From Enhydrobacter aerosaccus (GTDB lineage: Bacteria; Pseudomonadota; Alphaproteobacteria; Reyranellales; Reyranellaceae): 53,415 nucleotides of DNA. Location: the NCBI GenBank assembly GCA_903832005.1, contig CAIKZO010000138.1, forward strand, positions 1 to 53,415. The letters are read 5' to 3'. A model generated the notes under the pieces. That model was not told where the DNA came from and did not search any database. It saw nothing but the letters and a program-made list of their open reading frames with translations. Made by a program: the position numbers and the translations under genes. Shown one piece after another: positions 26,148-34,277 of the stretch; position 1 is the stretch's first letter, and the number at the start of each line of letters is the position of its first letter.

Positions 26148-26879
26148 ATGGGCATTTTCACTTCTTCGGCGGGGCGACCGTACGTGCCGCCTTTCGATGC
26201 GCCTGGCGACCAATCGAAACCTTCTGGAGCACCGCGAAACTCTACCCTGTTAGGTGACAGCGGCGGCGATCCGAACATCCTTCAAGTGTCTGATGGCGAC
26301 TCAAGCGCTACCACAGGCGGCGCTCAAATTGCCCAACAGCAGCAAAACAGGGAGGATCCCGCAGCGACTTCCAGGATCGGTGTTGGACAGGCCGTGGAAC
26401 TCCCGGATGGATCAACGGTGCCTGATCGTTATTCGCCGAGCGGGCTGCTGATGTCACCAGTAGCGCATCTCGGCAACGTTGCCGCCGCAGGGCGCGACAC
26501 GGGAAACACATATCGAGTTCTCCGCTCAGATCCGGCTACGTTCGAGGCAGGCACGATGCATTGTGCGGCGCGCTTCGGGTTCAACCTGGGCCACGGAGGA
26601 GCATTCGACTATCAGCGTGGCCTAGGCAACAGCATCACTGGGTTCGAGCGGCGCCCGCAATTCCACAACGTTTCAAACGTGAATGTAGGACTATTCGGGC
26701 AACAAGCTGGCATGTCACTGGACGACGTTCTTCGGCAGGCAGGCGCGTTTGCACGCTTCAGGTCGAGTAACGCGTCATCTAGTCAGCCGTATGGACTCGA
26801 CACACAAACGCGAGAATTCATTGAGCTTGGCTGCAAGATAGGAGCCAGCAACATGTTCGGGGCCGCCGCAACTCGCTGA
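26148..26879 (+). CDS. Uncharacterised protein with a possible polymorphic toxin type 44-like C-terminal domain
   Basis: The 243-aa protein has no signal peptide or membrane helix. Residues 1-75 are polar, Gly/Ser/Gln-rich and probably disordered. The C-terminal part has GGAFDYQ (150-156), a helix-rich stretch NVNVGLFGQQAGMSLDDVLRQAG in two pieces (177-199) and PYGLDTQTREFIELG (214-228). From memory these match the order and spacing of the Ntox44 pattern: GG-x-WDYK, then NxxxG with GxxxDxxLxxAG, then PFGxDxxxxxxIxxG. No database search was possible. Base composition is visibly less GC-rich than its neighbours, which suggests transfer. A stable hairpin covers its ribosome-binding site. Confidence 0.6.
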   Translation: MGIFTSSAGRPYVPPFDAPGDQSKPSGAPRNSTLLGDSGGDPNILQVSDGDSSATTGGAQIAQQQQNREDPAATSRIGVGQAVELPDGSTVPDRYSPSGLLMSPVAHLGNVAAAGRDTGNTYRVLRSDPATFEAGTMHCAARFGFNLGHGGAFDYQRGLGNSITGFERRPQFHNVSNVNVGLFGQQAGMSLDDVLRQAGAFARFRSSNASSSQPYGLDTQTREFIELGCKIGASNMFGAAATR

Positions 26880-26888
26880 CCATAGTCG

Positions 26889-27191
26889 TCATTCATTTCT
26901 CGATCGATGATGCCGGGCGATCTGTGTTGTTGCTGTCCATGCGCTGGCGATGACGAAGGCCGCAAGCACGATCACCAGATACGGTGTGTTGCTTGGCGGC
27001 AGGAGGAGGGAAATGCCCGGCATGATGAGAACGTGTTCGAAACAGTCCCCGGCACTGAGCTTTAGGGCGAGACATCCGATCGCGGCAGAAGCGACGTGGA
27101 ACAGCGTCCAGCACACGGGCAAGACGAAAAGAAATCTCGTGAGAGTGCCCGTCAGGAATCTCGACATATCGCGTTCCGGATCATGCCTCAT
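26889..27191 (-). CDS. Small two-helix membrane protein, candidate immunity partner
   Basis: The reading frame encodes about 100 aa with two hydrophobic segments (about residues 17-42 and 65-85) and a basic C-terminus (ARHHRSRNE). I do not recognise a family. It faces the toxin-like gene, with only nine bases between the stop codons. The start is uncertain: ATG at 27191 or 27167, or TTG at 27221; none has a strong ribosome-binding site. The idea that it protects against the neighbouring protein rests on position, small size and membrane location only. It may also be an unrelated or non-coding frame. Confidence 0.45.
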   Translation of the reverse strand: MRHDPERDMSRFLTGTLTRFLFVLPVCWTLFHVASAAIGCLALKLSAGDCFEHVLIMPGISLLLPPSNTPYLVIVLAAFVIASAWTATTQIARHHRSRNE

Positions 27192-27297
27192 CCTATCACG
27201 ACGAGCCGATCGAAGAATCAACCAGTAGTGGCAAAATGCTATGAGCAGGATGGCTGAGCGTTGGTCTGTCCCGTTTAATTCCCGTTATTTAAACGAG

Positions 27298-27309
27298 TAC
27301 CGCGCGGTA
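27298..27309. promoter_or_regulatory. Perfect 12-bp palindrome TACCGCGCGGTA
   Basis: This self-complementary sequence lies 15 bases beyond the stop of the DUF3108 gene, with a second inverted repeat just before it (CGTTTAA at 27272-27278 and TTAAACG at 27289-27295). Together they form the structured junction between the lower-GC islet and the housekeeping gene. They could be terminators, protein-binding sites or the scar of an insertion. Neither is followed by a T-run on the minus strand, so a classical terminator is unlikely. Confidence 0.35.
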
Positions 27310-27324
27310 ACTGCCCACCGACCC

Positions 27325-28149
27325 TTACCGCCGCATCGCCACTTTCTCTTCTTGGGTGAGCGGGCGTTGGGTGAAGGACAACAGCTTGCCGCGGATCGTG
27401 CCGAAGCCGGTCTTGGCTTCGAGCTTGGCGGGATAGCGGAAGGGCGTGTTGTCGAAATGCGCGAGCCAGAGGATCATCGGCGCGTCGCGTTGCGACTCGG
27501 CTTCCTCCGGCGCGTCGAAGAACTGGCCGGCGACGCGCTTGGAGTAGAGCTCGCAGACCAGCACGTCGCCCTTGGCCTCGGGCAGGCCGGCCTGCGCCGG
27601 CGTCTCCATGCGCAGTTTGCGCAGCATGATGTCGACGCGCCGCAGCCCGTCGTTCGATGGCGCCGGCGCGTCGCAGGCCGCATCGCCCTTCATGCCGGCG
27701 ACGAGAACCGCCGTCAGCGGGTCGAGCGAGCCTACCTTCTTGTCCTCGGGAATCGCGTCCTTGGGTGTCGGCTCCCATTTCGGACTATGGGTCTCGCGCA
27801 AGGTGCCGCCCGCGCCGTACTGGGCGAGCCAGGTGCGTGGCGTGCTGCCGACCACGAGCGAGAGCGATCCGCCGACCGGGCGTGCACCTTGGGGGGAGAA
27901 GCCGCCCCAGGCGCGGTTGCGGCCCTCGTAGTTCATGGTGACCGCCTTCAGCATGCCGTTCTTGAAGGCATGGCTCTCGACATCGTAGCTCGCGCCGTCG
28001 AAGCGGGCGGTGAAGTCGATGCGAAAGCCCGAGAAGCCGGCAAAGGTGATCTCGTATCCGCCCTCGACCAGCTTGCCGTCGTCCGCCCATGCGGCCGCCG
28101 GCGCCAGTGCGCACAAGGCAATCCCCGACAAGGCCTTACGAAAACTCAT
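27325..28149 (-). CDS. DUF3108 domain-containing exported protein
   Basis: The 274-aa protein has a signal peptide (MSFRKALSGIALCALAPAAAWA) followed by a beta-rich domain that matches the DUF3108 pattern (GGYEITFAGFSGFRIDFTARFDG, then DPLTAVLVAGMKG and a late TPFRYPAKLEA). The family is periplasmic or surface-related and has no settled function. The start at 28149 is chosen because it places the signal peptide at the N-terminus; longer in-frame starts would run into the region upstream of the ABC exporter. It is divergent from that exporter. Confidence 0.85.
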   Translation of the reverse strand: MSFRKALSGIALCALAPAAAWADDGKLVEGGYEITFAGFSGFRIDFTARFDGASYDVESHAFKNGMLKAVTMNYEGRNRAWGGFSPQGARPVGGSLSLVVGSTPRTWLAQYGAGGTLRETHSPKWEPTPKDAIPEDKKVGSLDPLTAVLVAGMKGDAACDAPAPSNDGLRRVDIMLRKLRMETPAQAGLPEAKGDVLVCELYSKRVAGQFFDAPEEAESQRDAPMILWLAHFDNTPFRYPAKLEAKTGFGTIRGKLLSFTQRPLTQEEKVAMRR

Positions 28150-28309
28150 GAAATGGCGCTCCACAGGGGGGCTACCGTTGCTCTTCCGGGCACGATAGAA
28201 GGCCCACGTTCCCAATACCACAGAACTTGCGCGCCCAAATAAGGCCTCCCGCCATGTCGCCCCCGCCAGCACCCGTCCCGCCAGCATCGACCTCAACCGG
28301 TCTTGGGCT

Positions 28310-30127
28310 GTGCTGTCCATATTGGGGCGGCATTTGTGGCCAAAGGGTGAGTGGGGCCTGCGCTCCCGCGTCGCCATTGCACTGGTACTGCTGGTCGGCG
28401 CCAAGGTCGCCAACGTCTTCGTCCCGCTGCTCTACAAGCGCGGTGTCGACGCGCTCAGCACGCCGCAGAACGCGATCGTCGTGGTGCCGATCGCCCTCAT
28501 CCTGGCCTATGGCGCGGCCCGCGTGCTGGCCCAGGCTTTGGGCGAAATACGCGACGCCATCTTCGCGCCGGTGGCCCAGCGGGCGATCCGCAACCTGGCG
28601 CTGGGCGTGTTCGGCCATCTCCATGCGCTGTCGTTGCGCTTCCATCTCGAGCGCCAGACCGGCGGCCTCAGCCGCGTGATCGAGCGCGGCACGACGGGCA
28701 TGGATTTCCTGATTCGCTTCATGACCTTCAACATCCTGCCGACCCTGGTGGAGATCGCGATGGTCGGCGGCATCCTGTGGCACCTCTACGACTGGCGCTT
28801 CATGGCGGTCACCCTGGGCGTGATCGCGGGCTACATCGTCTTCACCATCACGCTCTCGGAATGGCGCATCGCCTTCGTGCGCCGCATGAACGACGCCGAC
28901 ACCGAGGCCAACGCCAAGGCGATCGACAGCATGATCAACTACGAGACCGTGAAGTACTTCGGCAACGAGGCGCACGAACTGCGACGCTACGACGTTGGCC
29001 GGCGGCGCTACGAGAGTGCCGCGATCCGCTCGGCGCGCACGCTGTCGCTGCTCAACATCGGCCAGGGCCTGATCATCGCCGTCGGCCTCGCCATCATCAT
29101 GGTCATGGCGGGCGACGGCGTGGCCGCGCACACCATGACGGTGGGCGACTTCGTGGCGGTCAATGCCTTCCTGCTGCAGCTCTATGCGCCGCTCAACATG
29201 CTGGGCTTCGCCTACCGCGAGATCCGTGCCGCGCTGGTCAGCATGGAACAGATGTTCGGCCTGCTGAACGTCGCGACCGAGGTCTCCGACAAGGCGGGTG
29301 CGCCGGCACTGACCGTGTCGGGCGGCGAGATCGTGTTCGACCATGTCGATTTTCACTACGACGCATCGCGCCCGATTCTGCACGACGTCAGCTTCCGCGT
29401 GCCGCCGGGCAACACGGTGGCGATCGTGGGCTCGAGCGGCGCCGGCAAGTCGACGGTCTCGCGCATCCTGTTCCGGTTCTACGACGTGTCGGGCGGCAGC
29501 GTGCGGATCGACGGCCAGGACATCCGCGACATCAGCCAGGCGAGCCTGCGGGCCGCGATCGGCGTGGTGCCGCAGGACACGGTGCTGTTCAACGACACGA
29601 TCTACTACAACATCGCCTACGGCCGTCCCGACGCCACGCGCGAGCAGGTCGAGGAGGCCGCGAAGCTGGCGCGCATCCACGATTTCATCGCCGGCCTGCC
29701 GCTGGGCTACGACTCGGCCGTCGGCGAGCGCGGGCTGAAGCTGTCGGGCGGCGAGAAGCAGCGGGTCGCCATCGCGCGTACCATCCTGAAGGACCCGCGC
29801 ATCCTGCTGTTCGACGAGGCGACCAGCGCCCTCGACACGCGCACCGAGCAGGAGATCCAGAATTCGCTGGAAGAGGTGAGCCGCGGCCGCACCACGGTCG
29901 TGATCGCGCATCGTCTGTCGACGATCATCAATTCCGACGAGATCATCGTGCTCGATCGCGGCTGGGTCGCCGAGCGCGGCCGGCACGGCGAGCTGCTGGC
30001 CCGCAACGGTCTCTACGCCGACATGTGGGCGCGCCAGCAGGAGGCTGCTGCTGCCGCCGAACGCAAGGTCGAGGCCGCGGAGCCGCCATCCTTCCGTGCG
30101 GAAGGTCATCTGCGTGTCGCCGAGTAG
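28310..30127 (+). CDS. Atm1-like ABC exporter of the heavy-metal/Fe-S-linked family (possible 5' frameshift)
   Basis: The 605-aa half-transporter has six membrane helices (about 20-310) and an ATPase domain with Walker A GSSGAGKST, signature LSGGEKQR and Walker B LLFDEATSALD. WPKGEWGLRSRV near the start and the NYETVKYFGNE segment are typical of Atm1/HMT1 relatives, which export glutathione-linked or sulfur compounds needed for Fe-S protein assembly outside the compartment, or metals. The open frame starts at a GTG at 28310. An ATG at 28254 in another frame encodes a plausible N-terminus that would join this one if a single G were missing from the GGG run at 28305-28307. Confidence 0.9.
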   Translation: MLSILGRHLWPKGEWGLRSRVAIALVLLVGAKVANVFVPLLYKRGVDALSTPQNAIVVVPIALILAYGAARVLAQALGEIRDAIFAPVAQRAIRNLALGVFGHLHALSLRFHLERQTGGLSRVIERGTTGMDFLIRFMTFNILPTLVEIAMVGGILWHLYDWRFMAVTLGVIAGYIVFTITLSEWRIAFVRRMNDADTEANAKAIDSMINYETVKYFGNEAHELRRYDVGRRRYESAAIRSARTLSLLNIGQGLIIAVGLAIIMVMAGDGVAAHTMTVGDFVAVNAFLLQLYAPLNMLGFAYREIRAALVSMEQMFGLLNVATEVSDKAGAPALTVSGGEIVFDHVDFHYDASRPILHDVSFRVPPGNTVAIVGSSGAGKSTVSRILFRFYDVSGGSVRIDGQDIRDISQASLRAAIGVVPQDTVLFNDTIYYNIAYGRPDATREQVEEAAKLARIHDFIAGLPLGYDSAVGERGLKLSGGEKQRVAIARTILKDPRILLFDEATSALDTRTEQEIQNSLEEVSRGRTTVVIAHRLSTIINSDEIIVLDRGWVAERGRHGELLARNGLYADMWARQQEAAAAAERKVEAAEPPSFRAEGHLRVAE

Positions 30128-31274
30128 CGCGACCGCCGCAGGGTCCTGGCGCGCACTGATTCCGGTCTTCGTCGCCTCCGCGGTTACGGGTCTGCAGGCG
30201 GGTGTCGCCCTGCCGTTGGTGCCGCTCACGCTCGAACGCCAGGGTTTCGACAAGCTCACGATCGGGCTCGTGACCGCGCTGTGGGCGATCGGCATGCTGG
30301 CCTTCGGCACGCGCATCCCGGGCTTCGCGTCGCGCTTCGGCGCCGTGCCGGTGATCGTGACGGCGGCGGTGACGGGCGCGGCGATCAACGTGGCCTATAC
30401 GCTGACCTCGGGCCCGGTGGCCTGGGGCATCCTCACTCTCCTGCACGGCATCATGGGCGGCGTGCCGTGGGTGGTGAGCGAGATCTGGTTGAACACCGTT
30501 GTCGAGGAGAGCCGCCGCGGCCGGGTGATCGGGATCTACGCGATGCTGGTGGCGCTCGGCATGGCGGTCGGCCCGCTGGTTCTGCAGGTCGTGGGCGTCT
30601 ACGGCCCCCTGCCGTTCATCGTTTCGGCGGCGATCGGCCTCTCGGTGATGGTGCCGCTGCTGCCGTACTGGCGCACCGCGCCGCGCATCCGTCACAGCGC
30701 CGACAGCAACTTCGCCGCCGTCGTGCGCGTGGCGCCGTTGGCGATGTTCTGCGCCTTCGCCTGCGGATTGGGCGAGCAGGTCGCGTTCAGCTTCCTGCCG
30801 GTCTACGCCGTCGGCGCCGGAGTTTCGGGCGAGACCGGGACGCTCTGGCTCTCGTTCTTCGTGATCGGCAACGTCGTACTGCAGTGGCCTATCGGCTGGT
30901 TGGCCGATCATGCCGACCGACGCGCGGTCCTGGCCGGCTGTACCTTTGCGAGCGCGCTGCTGGTCGGGCTGCTGCCGTTCGTGCCCGCGCACTCGCCCGC
31001 CGTGATCGGCGTGGTGCTGCTGTGGGGTGGCATCTCCTTCGCGATCTATCCGGTGGCGCTGGCGGTACTCGGCCAGCGCATGCGCGGCGGCGACATCGCG
31101 CGCGCCAACACCGCTTTCAGCCTGATCTACATCCTGGGCGGGCTGATCGGCCGGCCGGCGACCGGCGGCGCGATGGACGCGTTCGGCGAGCCGGGGCTGG
31201 GCGGCACGCTGGCCTTCTTTTATCTCGCGGCCGGCGTGGCGGCGCTCGTCGCCTGGCGCCGGAGTCCGGCATGA
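30114..31274 (+). CDS. MFS transporter, first of a tandem pair
   Basis: The 386-aa membrane protein has about 12 helices. Shared family motifs include GGVPWVVSEIW, LQVVGVYGP, LQWPIGWLADHADRR and WGGISFAIYPVALAVLGQR. The last two resemble the YcaD/TetA-like branch, whose substrates are poorly known. The start is a GTG at 30114 after a GGAAGG site, overlapping the end of the ABC exporter gene by 14 bases, so the exporter and both MFS genes are probably one operon. Its stop overlaps the second copy by four bases. Confidence 0.85.
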   Translation: MSPSSATAAGSWRALIPVFVASAVTGLQAGVALPLVPLTLERQGFDKLTIGLVTALWAIGMLAFGTRIPGFASRFGAVPVIVTAAVTGAAINVAYTLTSGPVAWGILTLLHGIMGGVPWVVSEIWLNTVVEESRRGRVIGIYAMLVALGMAVGPLVLQVVGVYGPLPFIVSAAIGLSVMVPLLPYWRTAPRIRHSADSNFAAVVRVAPLAMFCAFACGLGEQVAFSFLPVYAVGAGVSGETGTLWLSFFVIGNVVLQWPIGWLADHADRRAVLAGCTFASALLVGLLPFVPAHSPAVIGVVLLWGGISFAIYPVALAVLGQRMRGGDIARANTAFSLIYILGGLIGRPATGGAMDAFGEPGLGGTLAFFYLAAGVAALVAWRRSPA

Positions 31275-32401
31275 CCCTCCGGCGCCTGCTGCCGGTCTAT
31301 CTCTCCTGTTTCGGCTATGGCGTACAGGCGGGGGCGGCGATGCCGCTGGTGCCGCTGGCGCTGCAGCATCACGGCATCGACAACGTGACGATCGGGCTGG
31401 TCGAGGCGGCGTGGGGCATCGGCATGATCGCCAGCGCTCACCGCATCCCCTCGGTCGCCGCGCGGCTCGGCGCCGTGAAGCTGGTGTGTGCGTCGCTGCT
31501 GGCGAGTGCCGTGCTGGCGATTACGTTCGCCTACACCGACAGCCTGCCGCTGTGGTTCGTGCTCTCCTTCCTGCTCGGCATGGTGGGCGGCGTGCCGTGG
31601 GTGGTGAGCGAGATCTGGATCAACATGATGGTCGACGAGCAGAGCCGCGGCCGCGCCGTCGCTATCTACGTCGCCCTGATGGCGGGCGGCATGGCGATGG
31701 GGCCGTTGGCGCTGCAGGTCGTGGGCGTCTACGGGCCGCGGCCGTTCCTGGCCTGCGCGGGCTTTGCCGTGCTGGTGGCGCTGCCGCTGCTGCCGAGCTG
31801 GAACAGCGCGCCCGCGATCGAACCCACCAAGGAAGGCGGCTTCGGCCGCATCGTGCTGATGGTGCCGGCACTCCTACTGGCCGCACTCGCCAGCGGCCTG
31901 GGCGAGCAGGCGGCGTTCAGCTTCCTGCCGATTTATGCTTTGTCGTCGGGCGTGCCGGCGGAGACGGGCGTGCTATGGCTGTCGGCCTTCGTGATCGGCA
32001 ACATCGCGCTGCAGTGGCCGATCGGCTGGCTGGCCGATCATGTCGACCGCAGGCTCGTGCTGGCCGGTTGCGCGCTGATCAGTGCCGCGCTCACCGCCTG
32101 CCTGCCGCTGATGGATCCGCAGGGCTCGCCCATCCTGGGCCTGCTGCTGGTGTGGGGCGGCATCTCGTTCGCGATCTACAGCGTGGGACTGGCGCTGCTC
32201 GGCCAGCGCTTCAAGGGCGGCGACATCGCCCGCGCCAACGCGGCCCTCACCAGCATCTACACCTTGGGCGGCATGATCGGCCCGCCGATCGCCGGCAGCG
32301 CGCTCGACTTCATCGGCCGGCCGGGCTTCGGCCTGTCGCTGGCCGGCGTCTATCTCGTGGCCGGGGTGGGCGCCTTGCTGGCAATGCGCCGGACCGCCTG
32401 A
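31271..32401 (+). CDS. MFS transporter, second of a tandem pair
   Basis: The 376-aa protein is a diverged duplicate of the preceding gene. It shares GGVPWVVSEIW, LQVVGVYGP, LQWPIGWLADHVDRR, WGGISFAIY and GGDIARANAA at equal spacing. It differs mainly in the N-terminal third, where HRIPSVAARLG replaces TRIPGFASRFG. The ATG sits in an ATGA overlap with the first copy. The pair may have split substrate ranges or may work together; the substrate is unknown. Confidence 0.85.
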   Translation: MTLRRLLPVYLSCFGYGVQAGAAMPLVPLALQHHGIDNVTIGLVEAAWGIGMIASAHRIPSVAARLGAVKLVCASLLASAVLAITFAYTDSLPLWFVLSFLLGMVGGVPWVVSEIWINMMVDEQSRGRAVAIYVALMAGGMAMGPLALQVVGVYGPRPFLACAGFAVLVALPLLPSWNSAPAIEPTKEGGFGRIVLMVPALLLAALASGLGEQAAFSFLPIYALSSGVPAETGVLWLSAFVIGNIALQWPIGWLADHVDRRLVLAGCALISAALTACLPLMDPQGSPILGLLLVWGGISFAIYSVGLALLGQRFKGGDIARANAALTSIYTLGGMIGPPIAGSALDFIGRPGFGLSLAGVYLVAGVGALLAMRRTA

Positions 32402-32415
32402 TAAATCTCGATGCG

Positions 32416-33396
32416 ATGAGCGACACCTTGCCGGATCCGCTCCTAGGGCCGCTGCTGGCGGGCGACCGACGGGCGCTCGCGCGGGCGATCACCCTGGTCG
32501 AATCGACGCGCGCCGATCATCGCGAGCGTGCCGATGCGCTGATGGCCGAGGTGCTGCCGCATACCGGCAAATCCGTGCGCCTCGGCATCACCGGCGTGCC
32601 GGGCGTCGGCAAGTCGACCTTCATCGAGCGCTTTGGTCTTGGCCTGATCGAGGCGGGCCGTTCGGTCGCGATCCTGGCGATCGATCCTTCGTCGAAGCGT
32701 GGCGGCGGTTCGATCCTGGGCGACAAGACCCGCATGGAAGAACTGTCGCGCAACGAGCGCGCCTTCATCCGGCCCTCGCCCGCGGGCGCGACCCTGGGCG
32801 GCGTGGCGCGGCGCACACGCGAGGCAATGCTGCTGCTGGAAGCCGCGGGCTTCGACACGGTGATTGTCGAGACGGTGGGTGTCGGGCAATCGGAGACGGC
32901 GGTGTCCGACATGGTCGACATGTTCGTGGTGTTGCTGCTGCCGGCCGGTGGCGACGACCTGCAGGGCATCAAACGCGGCGTGATCGAGCTCGCCGATCTC
33001 ATCGTCGTGAACAAGGCCGACGGCGACCTGAAGGCGACGGCCGGGCGTTCGGCGGCCGACTATCGCCACGCGCTGCACATGCTGCGCTCACCGACAGTGG
33101 GCTGGACGCCGGAAGTGTCGACGGCGTCGGCGATCAGCGGCGAGGGCGTGCTCGCGGTCTGGGAGGTCGTGGGCCGGTTCCTGCAGGCCGTCGGCGAGAA
33201 GGGCGTGACCCGCCGCCGGGCCGAGCAGGCACGCGCCTGGATGTGGAACGAGGTGGGCGAGACGCTTTTGGCGGAGCTGCGCCGGAATCCCGAGGTCCGG
33301 CGGCTGGTGGCGGGCCTCGAGCGCGACGTCGAAGCCGGGCGCACGACCCCCGCCGCGGCGGCCCGGACTATGCTAGAAGCCTTCCATGGCCGCTAA
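32416..33396 (+). CDS. meaB: MeaB, G-protein chaperone of methylmalonyl-CoA mutase
   Basis: The 326-aa GTPase protects and repairs B12-dependent methylmalonyl-CoA mutase by gating cofactor loading. It has Walker A GVPGVGKST (60-68), the metal-binding segment AIDPSSKRGGGSILGDKTRM, ETVGVGQSE and the NKAD guanine motif. The ATG at 32416 lies 14 bases after the MFS stop. Its client mutase is encoded 6.4 kb upstream on the same strand rather than adjacent to it. Its last 11 bases overlap the next gene. Confidence 0.95.
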   Translation: MSDTLPDPLLGPLLAGDRRALARAITLVESTRADHRERADALMAEVLPHTGKSVRLGITGVPGVGKSTFIERFGLGLIEAGRSVAILAIDPSSKRGGGSILGDKTRMEELSRNERAFIRPSPAGATLGGVARRTREAMLLLEAAGFDTVIVETVGVGQSETAVSDMVDMFVVLLLPAGGDDLQGIKRGVIELADLIVVNKADGDLKATAGRSAADYRHALHMLRSPTVGWTPEVSTASAISGEGVLAVWEVVGRFLQAVGEKGVTRRRAEQARAWMWNEVGETLLAELRRNPEVRRLVAGLERDVEAGRTTPAAAARTMLEAFHGR

Positions 33397-33868
33397 ATCG
33401 ATCGTCCGTCGCGCCCGCCGGGCCGCCGAAGCCCAGCAGGAGCCGTTCTGGAAGCGCAAGACGCTGGCCCAGATGACCCAGCAGGAGTGGGAATCGCTCT
33501 GCGACGGCTGCGGCATGTGCTGCGTCAACAAGCTCGAATACGAGGGCACCGGGGAGCTCGCCCAGACCGACACCTGCTGCAAGCTGCTCGACCCCATGAC
33601 GGCGCGCTGCCGGGATTACAAGAATCGCAAGAAAATCGTGCCCGAATGCATCCAGCTGACCCCAAAGGTAGTGGCCAAGATGGATTGGCTCCCCAAGACC
33701 TGTGGGTATCGGCTGGTCCATATGAAGCAGGACCTCTACTGGTGGCACCCCCTGGTCTCCGGCGACCCCGAAACCGTCCATCAGGCCAGGATTTCGGCCC
33801 GGGGACGGGTGATTCCCGAGGATCAGGTCGAGGATATTAGTGAGCGGGTCGTAGACTGGTTTGCTTGA
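33386..33868 (+). CDS. YcgN-like cysteine cluster protein (UPF0260)
   Basis: The 160-aa protein has the family cysteine pattern CDGCGMCC, then CCKLLD, ARCRDY and VPEC, which suggests a bound metal or Fe-S centre. The function of this widespread family is not established. The start overlaps the end of meaB by 11 bases, and a structured leader separates it from rpmB. Confidence 0.85.
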   Translation: MAAKSIVRRARRAAEAQQEPFWKRKTLAQMTQQEWESLCDGCGMCCVNKLEYEGTGELAQTDTCCKLLDPMTARCRDYKNRKKIVPECIQLTPKVVAKMDWLPKTCGYRLVHMKQDLYWWHPLVSGDPETVHQARISARGRVIPEDQVEDISERVVDWFA

Positions 33869-33872
33869 CGTA

Positions 33873-33931
33873 AGGGGTTCCGGCCCCTAAAAAGCCGGCC
33901 TTCCCGCCCCTTTGGCGGGATCGTCATTTTT
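33873..33931 (+). promoter_or_regulatory. Structured leader before rpmB with alternative hairpins
   Basis: Two mutually exclusive stems are visible: AGGGG/CCCCT (33873-33877 with 33884-33888) and CCGGC/GCCGG (33880-33884 with 33894-33898). A third stem, TCCCGCC/GGCGGGA (33902-33908 with 33914-33920), is followed six bases later by ATTTTT. It may end transcription from the meaB/ycgN unit, or control rpmB as an attenuator. The Shine-Dalgarno GGAAG follows at 33936. Confidence 0.5.
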
Positions 33932-33944
33932 GAGCGGAAGTGCC

Positions 33945-34247
33945 ATGCCCCGTCGTTGCGCCCTCTCGGGCAAGTCCGTCCAGTACGGCAACAATGTCAG
34001 TCACGCCAACAACAAGACCAAGCGCCGGTTCATGTCGAACCTGCAGGTCGCTTCGGTCCTGTCGGACGTGCTCGGCCATTCGATCCGCCTCCGTCTGACG
34101 CCGCGCGGCATCAAGACGATCGAGCACAACGGCGGCATCGACGCCTACCTGCTCGGCACCAACAAGAGCAAGCTGACGCCGGAAATGACCGTGCTGAAGA
34201 AGCGCGTCGAACTGGCGAAGGCGAAGAAGGACAAGAAGGCGGCTTAA
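33945..34247 (+). CDS. rpmB: 50S ribosomal protein L28
   Basis: The 100-aa protein begins MPRRCALSGKSVQYGNNVSH and includes NNKTKRRFMSNLQ, the standard alphaproteobacterial L28 pattern, with a lysine-rich C-terminus (KAKKDKKAA). It binds 23S rRNA in the large subunit. Proximity to cobT/cobS, with one gene between, is an arrangement I know from alphaproteobacterial genomes. A GGAAG site precedes the ATG at 33945. Confidence 0.96.
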   Translation: MPRRCALSGKSVQYGNNVSHANNKTKRRFMSNLQVASVLSDVLGHSIRLRLTPRGIKTIEHNGGIDAYLLGTNKSKLTPEMTVLKKRVELAKAKKDKKAA

Positions 34248-34277
34248 AAAGCGCCTTCAGAGGCGCGAGCGCCTTTA
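34246..34277. terminator. Bidirectional terminator between convergent rpmB and esterase genes
   Basis: GCGCCT (34251-34256) pairs with AGGCGC (34261-34266) around the loop TCAG, and on the minus strand the stem is followed by five T residues (A-run at 34246-34250), a classical Rho-independent terminator for the esterase gene. On the plus strand AGGCG (34261-34265) can instead pair with CGCCT (34270-34274) and is followed by TTA, a weaker stop for rpmB. Confidence 0.75.

Noticed and set aside
27241..28242. Plus-strand 333-aa frame opposite the DUF3108 gene
   Set aside because: It is a shadow: the minus-strand frame has a signal peptide and family pattern, while this one is Arg/Ala-rich with no recognisable features.
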